Source of the DNA: Cyclobacteriaceae bacterium
Lineage (GTDB): Bacteria; Bacteroidota; Bacteroidia; Cytophagales; Cyclobacteriaceae
Assembly: GCA_025363495.1 (NCBI GenBank)
Contig: JANYDR010000348.1
Location: forward strand, 1 to 6,545
Length of the DNA stretch: 6,545 nucleotides
Reading direction: 5' to 3'
Part shown: positions 1 to 5,073 of the stretch, one piece after another
How the letters are laid out: every line of letters starts with the position of its first letter
Position numbering within the stretch: position 1 is the stretch's first letter
Translations under genes and position numbers: made by a program
The notes under the pieces: generated by a model
Database searches by the model: none
The model's input: only the letters and a program-made list of their open reading frames with translations
What the model was told of the DNA's origin: nothing

Positions 1-1436
1 AGTTGGGTTTTAAAAATCCAATCGATGAAGCAATCCGCTCAGCCAGTAATGATGATTCAAAAGGGTATGTTGTTCAATCCGAGATACCGTACGACTTCAT
101 TAGAAAAAGACTAACCATACAAATTAAAAATGAGAAGGAGAATGTCGCCATTACAAAAGGAGCTTTGACTTCAATTCTTAAAATATGTTCGAGAGTAGAA
201 ACAGCCGATGGTCAAGTGGTGGGGATAGAGGATAAAGTGAATGCAATCACCGATCGGTACGCAGCATTAAGTGCAGAAGGTTATCGTGTTTTAGGCGTTG
301 CGTATAAGAATGGGAGTAATGAAAAAGATTTTACCCGCGCGGACGAGAGTGACATGACTTTTTTAGGATTCATAACATTGTTTGATCCTCCCAAGAAAGA
401 TGCTCTGGAGACAATTCATAATTTGAACAAGTTGGGTGTTCAGCTTAAGATCATTACTGGTGACAATGCATTGGTGGCAGGAAGCCTTGCAAGACAGATA
501 GGTATCGTGAATCCAGTCATACTTACCGGTCCACAAATGAGGGAGATGAGTGATCGGGCCCTGGTTCAACAGGCGGTTACTACTAATATCTTCGCTGAGG
601 TAGAGCCCAATCAAAAGGAGCGAATTGTTGTGTTCTTAAAAAAGTCCGGGAATGTTGTCGGCTTTATGGGAGACGGGATCAATGATGCTTCAGCTTTGCA
701 TTCCGCCGATGTCGGGATCTCCGTAGATTCGGCGGTAGATGTAGCGAAGGAAGCCGCCGATATTGTATTACTGAATCAGGATTTAAATGTGTTGATCACG
801 GGTATTGTTGTAGGACGCAAAACGTTTTCCAACACTATGAAATATATTTTTATGGCTACGAGCGCCAACTTCGGAAACATGTTCAGTATGGCTGGCGCAT
901 CGCTGTTCCTTCCATTTCTTCCCTTACTGCCGAAACAAATATTGCTTACGAACTTATTAACTGATTTTCCAGAGATGGCCATTGCATCTGATCGGGTGGA
1001 TTCCATTGCGGTTGATAAGCCTCATCGCTGGAATATTAAATTTATTACACGGTTCATGATCGTGTTTGGATTGCTAAGTTCTTTGTTTGATCTGTTTACT
1101 TTTTGTGTATTATTATTCTTAATGAAAGAAGACGAAAAAATTTTTCAAACGGGATGGTTTGTGGAGTCGGTTATCTCTGCGACGCTGATTGTGCTGGTGG
1201 TCCGGACCAGATTGCCCTTTTTTAAAAGTCTGCCGGGAAAACTTTTAAGTATTGCTACGGCATTGGTTGTCTTATTTGTTTTGGTCTTGCCATTTCTTCC
1301 ATTCTCAGGGTTATTTGGTTTTACCCGTTTGCCTTTACAATTCTACGGTTGGATGTTACTGATCGTATGTCTTTATATGATCTCAGCCGAAATAGCAAAG
1401 CAATGGTTTTACAGAAGTATTAGAAATCAGCAGTAG
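1..1436 (+). CDS. mgtA: Magnesium-type (P3B) P-type ATPase, C-terminal part, 5' truncated by window edge
   Basis: This is the C-terminal part of an inner-membrane P-type ATPase that uses ATP to move a cation, most likely importing Mg2+. The frame is open from the window edge; the TTG at position 3 is internal, not a start, so the actuator domain, the first membrane helices and the DKTGT phosphorylation site lie upstream. Counting from position 3, visible features are the nucleotide-binding KGA (52-54), DPP (128-130), TGDN (152-155) and the hinge MGDGIND (222-228). Six hydrophobic segments follow, at about 280-303, 308-328, 350-374, 385-401, 412-434 and 446-466. The end of the protein closely resembles enterobacterial MgtA as I remember it, including SANFGN in helix 5, the RWN after the helix 6 loop, and FQTGWFVES. 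One oddity is GDGINDASAL, where most P-type ATPases have Pro for the Ser. The family is fairly certain; Mg2+ specificity is inferred. The gene ends 5 nt before the convergent DUF6544 remnant. Confidence 0.88.
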   Translation, partial: LGFKNPIDEAIRSASNDDSKGYVVQSEIPYDFIRKRLTIQIKNEKENVAITKGALTSILKICSRVETADGQVVGIEDKVNAITDRYAALSAEGYRVLGVAYKNGSNEKDFTRADESDMTFLGFITLFDPPKKDALETIHNLNKLGVQLKIITGDNALVAGSLARQIGIVNPVILTGPQMREMSDRALVQQAVTTNIFAEVEPNQKERIVVFLKKSGNVVGFMGDGINDASALHSADVGISVDSAVDVAKEAADIVLLNQDLNVLITGIVVGRKTFSNTMKYIFMATSANFGNMFSMAGASLFLPFLPLLPKQILLTNLLTDFPEMAIASDRVDSIAVDKPHRWNIKFITRFMIVFGLLSSLFDLFTFCVLLFLMKEDEKIFQTGWFVESVISATLIVLVVRTRLPFFKSLPGKLLSIATALVVLFVLVLPFLPFSGLFGFTRLPLQFYGWMLLIVCLYMISAEIAKQWFYRSIRNQQ

Positions 1437-1441
1437 AATTG

Positions 1442-1741
1442 TTAAAATAGTTGTGGAATGTCATATTCTACCTTTGTAACATTGAATTTCGCATAACTGA
1501 AATCTCCTTTTTCTAATCTCCACAATACTTCAAAATTGGTTCGAACGAGGATTTCATTTATCTCTTTGTAATTGGCTGCCTTAATAATCCATGTCTCTAA
1601 GCTTTTCTCATCCATATATCGCTTTGTTTCAAGCTGGATAATTTCGCCTACATCGTTGAAGGTTACTTTGAAAAATAGGGACGAGCCATTGTGGTTGAAA
1701 ATAATTCGTTTGGCGCCGGCAATGTGTGAAGGATATAACTT
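1442..1741 (-). pseudogene. DUF6544-like protein, C-terminal remnant without a start
   Basis: The minus strand is open for 99 codons from just after an in-frame stop (1742-1744) to a TAA at 1442-1444. It has no proper start; the only in-frame ATG is mid-way. The translation begins KLYPSHIAGAKRIIF, continues with FFKVTFNDVGEIIQLETKRY, ETWIIKAANYKEINEILV and FEVLWRLEKGDFSYAKF, and ends VEYDIPQLF. This order (a beta strand ending F-N-x-x-G-E-I, then ETW, NYKEIN, a W-x-L-x-x-G-x-F-x-Y-x-K-F strand, and a final I/VEY) matches the C-terminal end of DUF6544/DUF6920 proteins as I recall them, a family of unknown function. Intact members are much longer, so the N-terminal majority is missing. I could not read a continuation in the other minus-strand frames upstream. 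It converges on the ATPase gene with a 5-nt gap and is most likely a dead fragment. The coding-like character is clear; the family name is from memory. Confidence 0.66.
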
Positions 1742-1834
1742 TTATCCCTTAAAATGTAAGTAATCCATGACAGCATAAATTCAATTTTATACCTGAAATG
1801 AAGTGGCTCTCAGAATAAAGACAGATAACGTTGT
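1742..1834. other. Gap between two damaged genes, no gene seen
   Basis: About 90 AT-rich bases separate the DUF6544 remnant from the cupin pseudogene. I see no convincing coding continuation of either neighbour, no strong hairpin and no exact TAnnTTTG promoter. A weak TAACGTTG (about 1827-1834) just before the cupin ATG resembles a -7 box but is too close to the start to be persuasive. The missing part of the DUF6544 gene should have lain here, so the stretch probably contains the deletion junction. Confidence 0.4.
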
Positions 1835-2184
1835 ATGGAAAATCTGGAAATTGAAAATCGAAGGCCTTTATAGTTGTAGAAATCCTTGAATACGTCCGCA
1901 ATTCAGTGTTAATAAAAACTATTATCCGAAAAACAACTGGGAATGTCAGCGCTGTCTCATTTGATTCAGGAGAAGCCATGACGGAGAAAATCTCTCCTTT
2001 CGACACCTTCATCCAGATTATTGAAGGCAAAGCCGAAATTTTCATTGATGACAAGTCAACGATGCTTGACACCGGACAATCAATTATCATACCCGCGCAT
2101 TCCCGCAATGCGATAAAAGCCAACGAGCGGTTCAAAATGATTTCAACGATTATCAAAAGTGGTTATGATTCAGTGAGTTTATAG
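1835..2184 (+). pseudogene. Small cupin-fold protein, frameshifted near its start
   Basis: The body is a one-domain cupin-like protein with EYVRNSV, TTGNVSAVSFDSGE, SPFDTFIQIIEGKAEIFI and GQSIIIPAHSRNAIKA, then RFKMISTIIKSGY at the end. Reading from the GTG at 1906 gives only 92 residues, but the same frame stays open upstream to a stop at 1852-1854 and still reads like the family (KAFIVVEILEY). An ATG at 1835 in another frame gives MENLEIEN, then hits a stop at 1871-1873. Joining MENLEIEN to KAFIVVEILEY across 1858-1861 rebuilds about 115 residues, a normal size for the family. The gene therefore appears to carry a small indel (2 extra bases or 1 missing). The usual cupin metal-binding histidines are absent, so no enzymatic role is proposed. 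It lies 26 nt before the stress-protein gene and was probably co-transcribed with it. An assembly error, or a functional GTG start at 1906, remain possible. Confidence 0.72.
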
Positions 2185-2210
2185 GCGCAATTAATTAAAT
2201 AGCTTATCCT

Positions 2211-2641
2211 ATGGAGAATGAAAAAGTATTGGTGACGGTTTTCGATAATAATCTGCAGGCCAAACAAGCTATTAAGAAATTGCAAAAGAATGGGTATGAC
2301 ATGAAAAAGCTATCGGAGCATTCTGGGGAAGTATATGGGGGCTTTTATTTGGTTCCGCATTCTTCATTATTCCTGGGGTTGGACCGTTGCTTATTGCCGG
2401 ACCTTTTGTAGCACCTTTAGTCGGAGCGCTTGAGGGAGCTGTTACTCTTGGGGGACTTGGTGCTCTTGGAGCAGCGCTAACAAGTTTAGGTATTCCTAAA
2501 AATAGTGTTGTACTCTATGAAACCGAGATCAAGGCGGGTAGATTTCTGTTAATTGCACATGGTACGGAACCTGAAATAGAGAATGCGAGGTTGGCGTTAG
2601 GTGTCGAAGCAAAGATTCGAGGGTTAATTGCAAAGGAATAA
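2211..2641 (+). pseudogene. General stress protein (YflT/17M-like), out-of-frame internal deletion
   Basis: The first frame starts at ATG 2211 and gives a small alpha/beta module (VLVTVFDNNLQAKQAIKKLQ, then NGYDMKKL), as in YflT/17M-type general stress proteins. After MKK the family match leaves this frame. It resumes in another frame at about 2309-2312 with IGAFWGSIWGLLFGSAFF, then PGVGPLLIAGPFVAPLVGAL, a glycine-rich hydrophobic stretch, then SLGIPKNSVVLYETEIKAG and FLLIAHGT, ending at TAA 2639-2641. Bacteroidota relatives, as I recall, have about 28 residues between MKKLS and GAFWG (a VGK-YHTEEHVVGYY-type segment), and these are absent. The two frames cover about 142 codons against an expected 170. 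This looks like a deletion of about 80-85 nt that also broke the frame. The TTG at 2387 is internal and not a believable start. The role of intact members is poorly defined; a stress-related function is known only by family name. Confidence 0.75.
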
Positions 2642-2694
2642 TTCAGTTAGGCAATTTAGCTTCGCTGAAGAACAAAATTAAACTTGAATAAAAG

Positions 2695-2780
2695 TCGAAT
2701 ACATTTCCGGCAGATTTTGCGGAATTCCAAGAGTTCCGCGAAAAATCTGCGAGTATTCGATCTGTGGAATCAGTGGGAAA
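2695..2780. repeat. REP-like palindromic repeat, copy 1
   Basis: A perfect 8-bp outer stem (TCGAATAC at 2695-2702 with GTATTCGA at 2753-2760) encloses an inner imperfect stem: CAGATTTTGCGGAA (2711-2724) pairs with TTCCGCGAAAAATCTG (2734-2749) with a 2-nt bulge. Positions 2711-2780 align by hand with the reverse complement of 3871-3943 at about 60 of 72 positions, so this is a second, inverted copy of the same element. It sits between the stress-protein and AHSA1 pseudogenes. The repeat extends past the GTG at 2764, so that apparent start codon belongs to the repeat and not to the gene. Confidence 0.75.
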
Positions 2781-2827
2781 TACATTTCAGCCAACCTCTA
2801 AACAAGTAAATTATTTCAAACAATTTC

Positions 2828-3242
2828 ATTCTAAAAACCTCCATCACGATCAACGCCCCATATCAAACATTTGGGATGCTCTCACAAATCCAGTACAAAT
2901 AAAGAAGTACATGTTTGGAACAGAAACAATTTCCGATTGGAAGGTTGGAAGTCCTATTACCACAGCGGTGTACGGGACGGCAAGCCGTATGAAGACAAGG
3001 GAACGATCCTTGAACTTGTTAAAGAAAGGACACTGAAGTATAATTATTGGAGTAATTTCTCAGACATTAAAGACGAACCGACCAATTATGTCAATATTAT
3101 TTGTTCACTTTCTGAACAAAATGGTAAGACTGTTTTTGCGCTGACTCAGGACAATCTTAAAACAAAAGAAGCCCATGATCAATCTGAGAAGAATTGGGGA
3201 ATGATATTTACTAGGATAAAGGAGATGCTGGAAGAAGATTAA
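2828..3242 (+). pseudogene. AHSA1/SRPBCC-domain protein with two apparent frameshifts
   Basis: Three frames together rebuild one SRPBCC protein of the AHSA1 (activator of Hsp90 ATPase homologue) type. Frame one gives ILKTSITINAP (2828-2860). Frame two gives ISNIWDALTNPVQIKKYMF, then ISDWKVGSPI (2860-2958). Frame three gives YHSGVRDGKPYEDKGTILEL, then YNYWSNFSD, FALTQDN and NWGMIFTRIKEMLEE, ending at TAA 3240-3242. Each junction needs just one missing base: an A near 2860 and a T near 2958. The composite is about 138 residues, a normal size for the family. The family holds small helix-grip folds that bind hydrophobic ligands; no specific substrate is visible. No ATG is found at the N-terminus (an ATT sits at 2828), so the start may also be lost. 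The GTG at 2764 gives repeat-derived, unrelated residues. Single-base deletions could be sequencing errors, but neighbours are also damaged. Confidence 0.78.
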
Positions 3243-3285
3243 CCTCACCTTGGCGCTCTCCTTTTAGGAGAGGGTGGGGAGAGGT
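3242..3285. repeat. Short GC-rich hairpin repeat after the AHSA1 pseudogene
   Basis: A perfect 6-bp stem, CTCTCC (3256-3261) with GGAGAG (3267-3272), has a TTTTA loop. It is flanked by partly complementary ACCTCACC (3242-3249) and GGTGGGGAGAGGT (3273-3285), giving a longer imperfect stem. It begins at the last base of the AHSA1 stop codon and ends 14 nt before the YkgJ-type gene. It resembles the CTCTCC/GGAGAG intergenic repeats seen in many bacteria. It has no U-tract, so it is not a classic terminator, though the hairpin could still end or protect a transcript. Confidence 0.6.
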
Positions 3286-3299
3286 ATTATATTTACCCA

Positions 3300-3869
3300 G
3301 TGGAATTAGAAGATAAAGTAAAGGCTGTTGAGATTGTGTTTAAGAATCTCGATTCAGCTATCGCGAAATTCCAATCAACATCTTCCCTGCATTGTAAATT
3401 TGGTTGTGGAAAATGCTGTTTTAAACCTGACATCGAAGCGACTATTCTTGAATTCCTGCCCTTTGCTTACTATCTAAACAAAGAGGGTAAGGCCGAGGAA
3501 TGGTATGAACGATTAAAGCTCAATGATTCACCTATCTGTCTTATTCTGAATCCAACACAGGGAGGAACTGGATTATGCTCTGAATATACGTATCGCGGAC
3601 TGATTTGCAGGTTGTTTGGATATTCAGCAAGGACAAACAAACATGGAATGCATGAGTTAGTAACCTGCTCGATTATCAAGACAGAACAAACAACTGCCTA
3701 TCAAGAAGCTGAAAGAAAAATAGAAACCAGAAGCGAAGTACCCGTCATGAGTGATTACTACATGCAGCTTCATGGTATTGATTACTTGTTGACGAAGGAC
3801 TTTTATCCGATTAATGAGGCTATCCGCAAGGCGATAGAGGCGGTGCTTCATTATTATTCTTATCGGTGA
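3300..3869 (+). CDS. YkgJ-family cysteine-cluster protein
   Basis: This 189-residue protein probably binds zinc or an iron-sulfur cluster; the cellular role of the family is unknown. The signature is the cluster HCKFGCGKCC (Cys 32, 36, 39, 40) followed by an acidic helix, IEATILEFLPFA. Further cysteines are at 80 (SPICL), 93 (GLCSEY), 103 (in RGLICRLFG) and 123 (VTCS). The RGLICRLFG segment is typical of YkgJ/PF03692 proteins, giving eight cysteines in the usual order. No signal peptide or membrane segment is visible, so it is probably cytoplasmic. The chosen start is GTG 3300: no ATG occurs in frame upstream, and the next in-frame Met is residue 117, after most of the conserved cysteines. 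The start sits right after a hairpin repeat and has no visible ribosome site, which is usual in this phylum. The gene is intact, unlike its upstream neighbours, and converges on the small membrane protein gene. Confidence 0.85.
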   Translation: MELEDKVKAVEIVFKNLDSAIAKFQSTSSLHCKFGCGKCCFKPDIEATILEFLPFAYYLNKEGKAEEWYERLKLNDSPICLILNPTQGGTGLCSEYTYRGLICRLFGYSARTNKHGMHELVTCSIIKTEQTTAYQEAERKIETRSEVPVMSDYYMQLHGIDYLLTKDFYPINEAIRKAIEAVLHYYSYR

Positions 3870-3870
3870 T

Positions 3871-3977
3871 TTTTTCCCGCAGATTCCCGCTGATCTAATA
3901 CACGCAGATTTTCGTGGAACTCTCAGAATTCCGCGAAAATCTGGGTGTCTTTCAATCTGCGAGAATCTGCAGGAAAA
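3871..3977. repeat. REP-like nested palindrome, copy 2, between convergent genes
   Basis: Two imperfect stems are nested. The inner one pairs 3900-3919 with 3929-3948 (18 of 20 positions, 9-nt loop, core GCAGATTTTCG with CGAAAATCTG). The outer one pairs 3872-3895 with 3954-3977 (20 of 24). Positions 3871-3943, reverse-complemented, match copy 1 (2711-2780) at about 60 of 72 positions. It fills almost the whole space between the YkgJ-type gene (ends 3869) and the small membrane protein gene (ends 3987), where a bidirectional transcript-ending hairpin would be expected. Function is inferred only from position and symmetry. Confidence 0.78.
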
Positions 3978-3986
3978 TATCCGAGC

Positions 3987-4190
3987 CTAAAGCCTCACTC
4001 TGGAAATAATCGGATCAATCACTTTCTTAAATAAAACCGAAGGCGTCGAAGCAGGTGCCGGTTTCTGCGTCACATCCGGTGAACCCGAAAACGGAGACGA
4101 ATTTCCATTAAAAATGAGTGCCAGCGCAATCACCGCCGCTACGGCAACGCCCAGAAGCAAAACCCATATTCTATTGGAAAATTCCTTCAT
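3987..4190 (-). CDS. Small single-pass membrane protein, unknown function
   Basis: I do not recognise this protein. From the ATG at 4190 (minus strand) it has 67 residues: a short basic and polar N-terminus (MKEFSNRIW), one strong hydrophobic helix of about 19 residues (VLLLGVAVAAVIALALIF), then a Ser/Pro/Ala-rich linker (PFSGSP, PAPASTP) and a basic hydrophobic tail (VLFKKVIDPIISRVRL). The likely form is a membrane-anchored protein with the linker and tail outside the cytoplasm, or an uncleaved signal anchor. An in-frame ATG at 4223 would add 11 polar residues; I prefer 4190 because MKEFSNRIW followed directly by the helix looks like a normal N-terminus. It is divergent from the thioredoxin-fold gene and ends 10 nt from the nested palindrome. 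The membrane helix makes it more believable than a random frame, but no homology supports it. Confidence 0.6.
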   Translation of the reverse strand: MKEFSNRIWVLLLGVAVAAVIALALIFNGNSSPFSGSPDVTQKPAPASTPSVLFKKVIDPIISRVRL

Positions 4191-4424
4191 CGTTGATTTA
4201 CCTTGTTGCAAACTCAGTACCATTCTTTAAACCTTTAAAATCCGCCTTTTTAGACCTTTTTTAATATCGCTTGTCCAAAGTTGAACAGGTCAATATTCAT
4301 TCCGCACAGTAAATACCGCCCGCAGCGCCATTGGTTACTCAAAGCTGTCTTGAATTATATAGGTTTTAATGAACCTCTTTTCTATTTACATTTGTTGTCA
4401 GACCGGGACTAGAATTACAAAACG
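4191..4424. other. Divergent intergenic region
   Basis: This AT-rich stretch of about 230 bases lies between the starts of the small membrane protein gene (minus) and the thioredoxin-fold gene (plus). It holds the plus-strand promoter described separately and a small inverted repeat, AGGTT (4361-4365) with AACCT (4372-4376), overlapping the -33 side of that promoter. For the minus-strand gene I found no exact TAnnTTTG box. No other gene is visible. Confidence 0.5.
4364..4394 (+). promoter_or_regulatory. Bacteroidota-type promoter for the thioredoxin-fold gene
   Basis: TACATTTG at 4387-4394 is an exact match to the TAnnTTTG -7 element used by the Bacteroidota primary sigma factor. A TTTT at 4364-4367, with a 19-nt spacer, fits the weaker -33 TTTG element with one mismatch. 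Transcription would begin around 4400, leaving a leader of about 20-25 nt before ATG 4425. Confidence 0.6.
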
Positions 4425-4979
4425 ATGAAAAAATATTTGTTTTTTGCGTTGATGACGGTAGCGGTGACAAGCCGTGCCCAGGAGACTCACGAAGGACCTG
4501 TGAAATGGATGACATTTGAACAGGCGGTTGAGAAATCCAAGACAGAGAAGCGCAAGATCTTCATCGACGTTTATACCGACTGGTGCGGATGGTGCAAGGT
4601 GATGGATAAAAATACATTCAGCGAAGTCCAGATAGCAAAGATCCTGAATGAGGATTTCTACCCTGTGAAATTTGATGCGGAGCAAACAGGAGACATTGTT
4701 TTTAACGGTACAACCTTCAAGTTTATTCCTTCTGGTAATAAAGGCACTCATCAATTAGCGGCAGCGTTGATGAACAATCAATTGTCCTACCCGACAGTTG
4801 TTTTTCTCGACGATGAATTTAGAATGATCCAACCACTTCCCGGTTACCAAAAAGCGGAAGAGTTTCATAAGATCATCCAGTTCATTGGTGAAGACCATTA
4901 CAAGACAATGAAATGGGCTGACTGGCAGACTGTGTACAAATCTCCTTATGTAGCACCAACTGCAGGATCTGGTAATTAA
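4425..4979 (+). CDS. Secreted thioredoxin-fold protein (WCGWCK active site)
   Basis: This 184-residue protein is probably a periplasmic thiol-disulfide protein. The N-terminus MKKYLFFALMTVAVTSRAQ is a typical signal peptide, with likely cleavage near residue 19 (RAQ-E). The thioredoxin fold follows: the strand KIFIDVYTD, then WCGWCK at 53-58 with redox cysteines 54 and 57, the helix VMDKNTFSEVQIAKIL, the strand YPVKFDAE, and the conserved cis-proline in SYPT (Pro 123) before VVFLDD. A C-terminal tail of about 45 residues contains several aromatic residues (MKWADWQ). It resembles the Thioredoxin_7/DUF255-like secreted proteins common in Bacteroidota, which may reduce or repair exported proteins; the substrate is unknown. 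The start is ATG 4425, since the signal peptide begins there and a promoter lies about 30 nt upstream. It is followed after 94 nt by the permease gene on the same strand, with no clear terminator between, so read-through is possible. Confidence 0.88.
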   Translation: MKKYLFFALMTVAVTSRAQETHEGPVKWMTFEQAVEKSKTEKRKIFIDVYTDWCGWCKVMDKNTFSEVQIAKILNEDFYPVKFDAEQTGDIVFNGTTFKFIPSGNKGTHQLAAALMNNQLSYPTVVFLDDEFRMIQPLPGYQKAEEFHKIIQFIGEDHYKTMKWADWQTVYKSPYVAPTAGSGN

Positions 4980-5002
4980 TTTCCAATTTCTAATTTCCAA
5001 CT
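4977..5002. repeat. Short tandem AATTTCCAA-like run
   Basis: Just at and after the thioredoxin-fold stop codon, three imperfect units of 8-9 bases occur in tandem: AATTTCC, AATTTCT, AATTTCC. It is a low-complexity spacer without hairpin potential. Such AT-rich short repeats are common between Bacteroidota genes; no function is proposed. Confidence 0.4.
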
Positions 5003-5073
5003 CCGTCCTCTTTTAATCCTAATTAATTTGAGTTATTTTTAAGTAAGTCATTCTTATTTAAAGATTTCAACCG

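Noticed and set aside
1433..1471. GTAGAAT/ATTCTAC inverted repeat as a terminator after the ATPase gene
   Set aside because: The 7-bp AT-rich stem has a 25-nt loop and no U-tract, so chance is the simpler explanation.
1469..1476. TACCTTTG as a plus-strand promoter
   Set aside because: It fits TAnnTTTG but lies in antisense coding-remnant sequence, has no good -33 box, and no plus-strand gene starts within 350 nt.
1572..1763. 63-codon plus-strand frame
   Set aside because: It is antisense to the DUF6544 remnant, which has much clearer protein character.
1749..2156. 135-codon minus-strand frame
   Set aside because: It lies antisense to the cupin gene, has no recognisable domain, and the plus-strand translation matches a known family.
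2387..2641. Separate 84-residue gene starting at TTG 2387
   Set aside because: The same frame reads as stress-protein sequence well upstream of the TTG, so this is the downstream half of a broken gene and not an independent one.
2211..2641. Programmed frameshifting in the stress-protein gene
   Set aside because: No slippery heptamer is seen at the switch and about 28 family residues are missing, which programmed frameshifting does not explain.
2695..3977. CRISPR array or phage attachment sites built from the repeats
   Set aside because: There are only two copies, inverted and 1.2 kb apart with genes between, no regular spacers, and no integrase or cas gene in the window.
4398..4754. 118-codon minus-strand frame
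   Set aside because: It is antisense to the clearly real thioredoxin-fold gene; its cysteines and histidines come from the reverse of that coding sequence.
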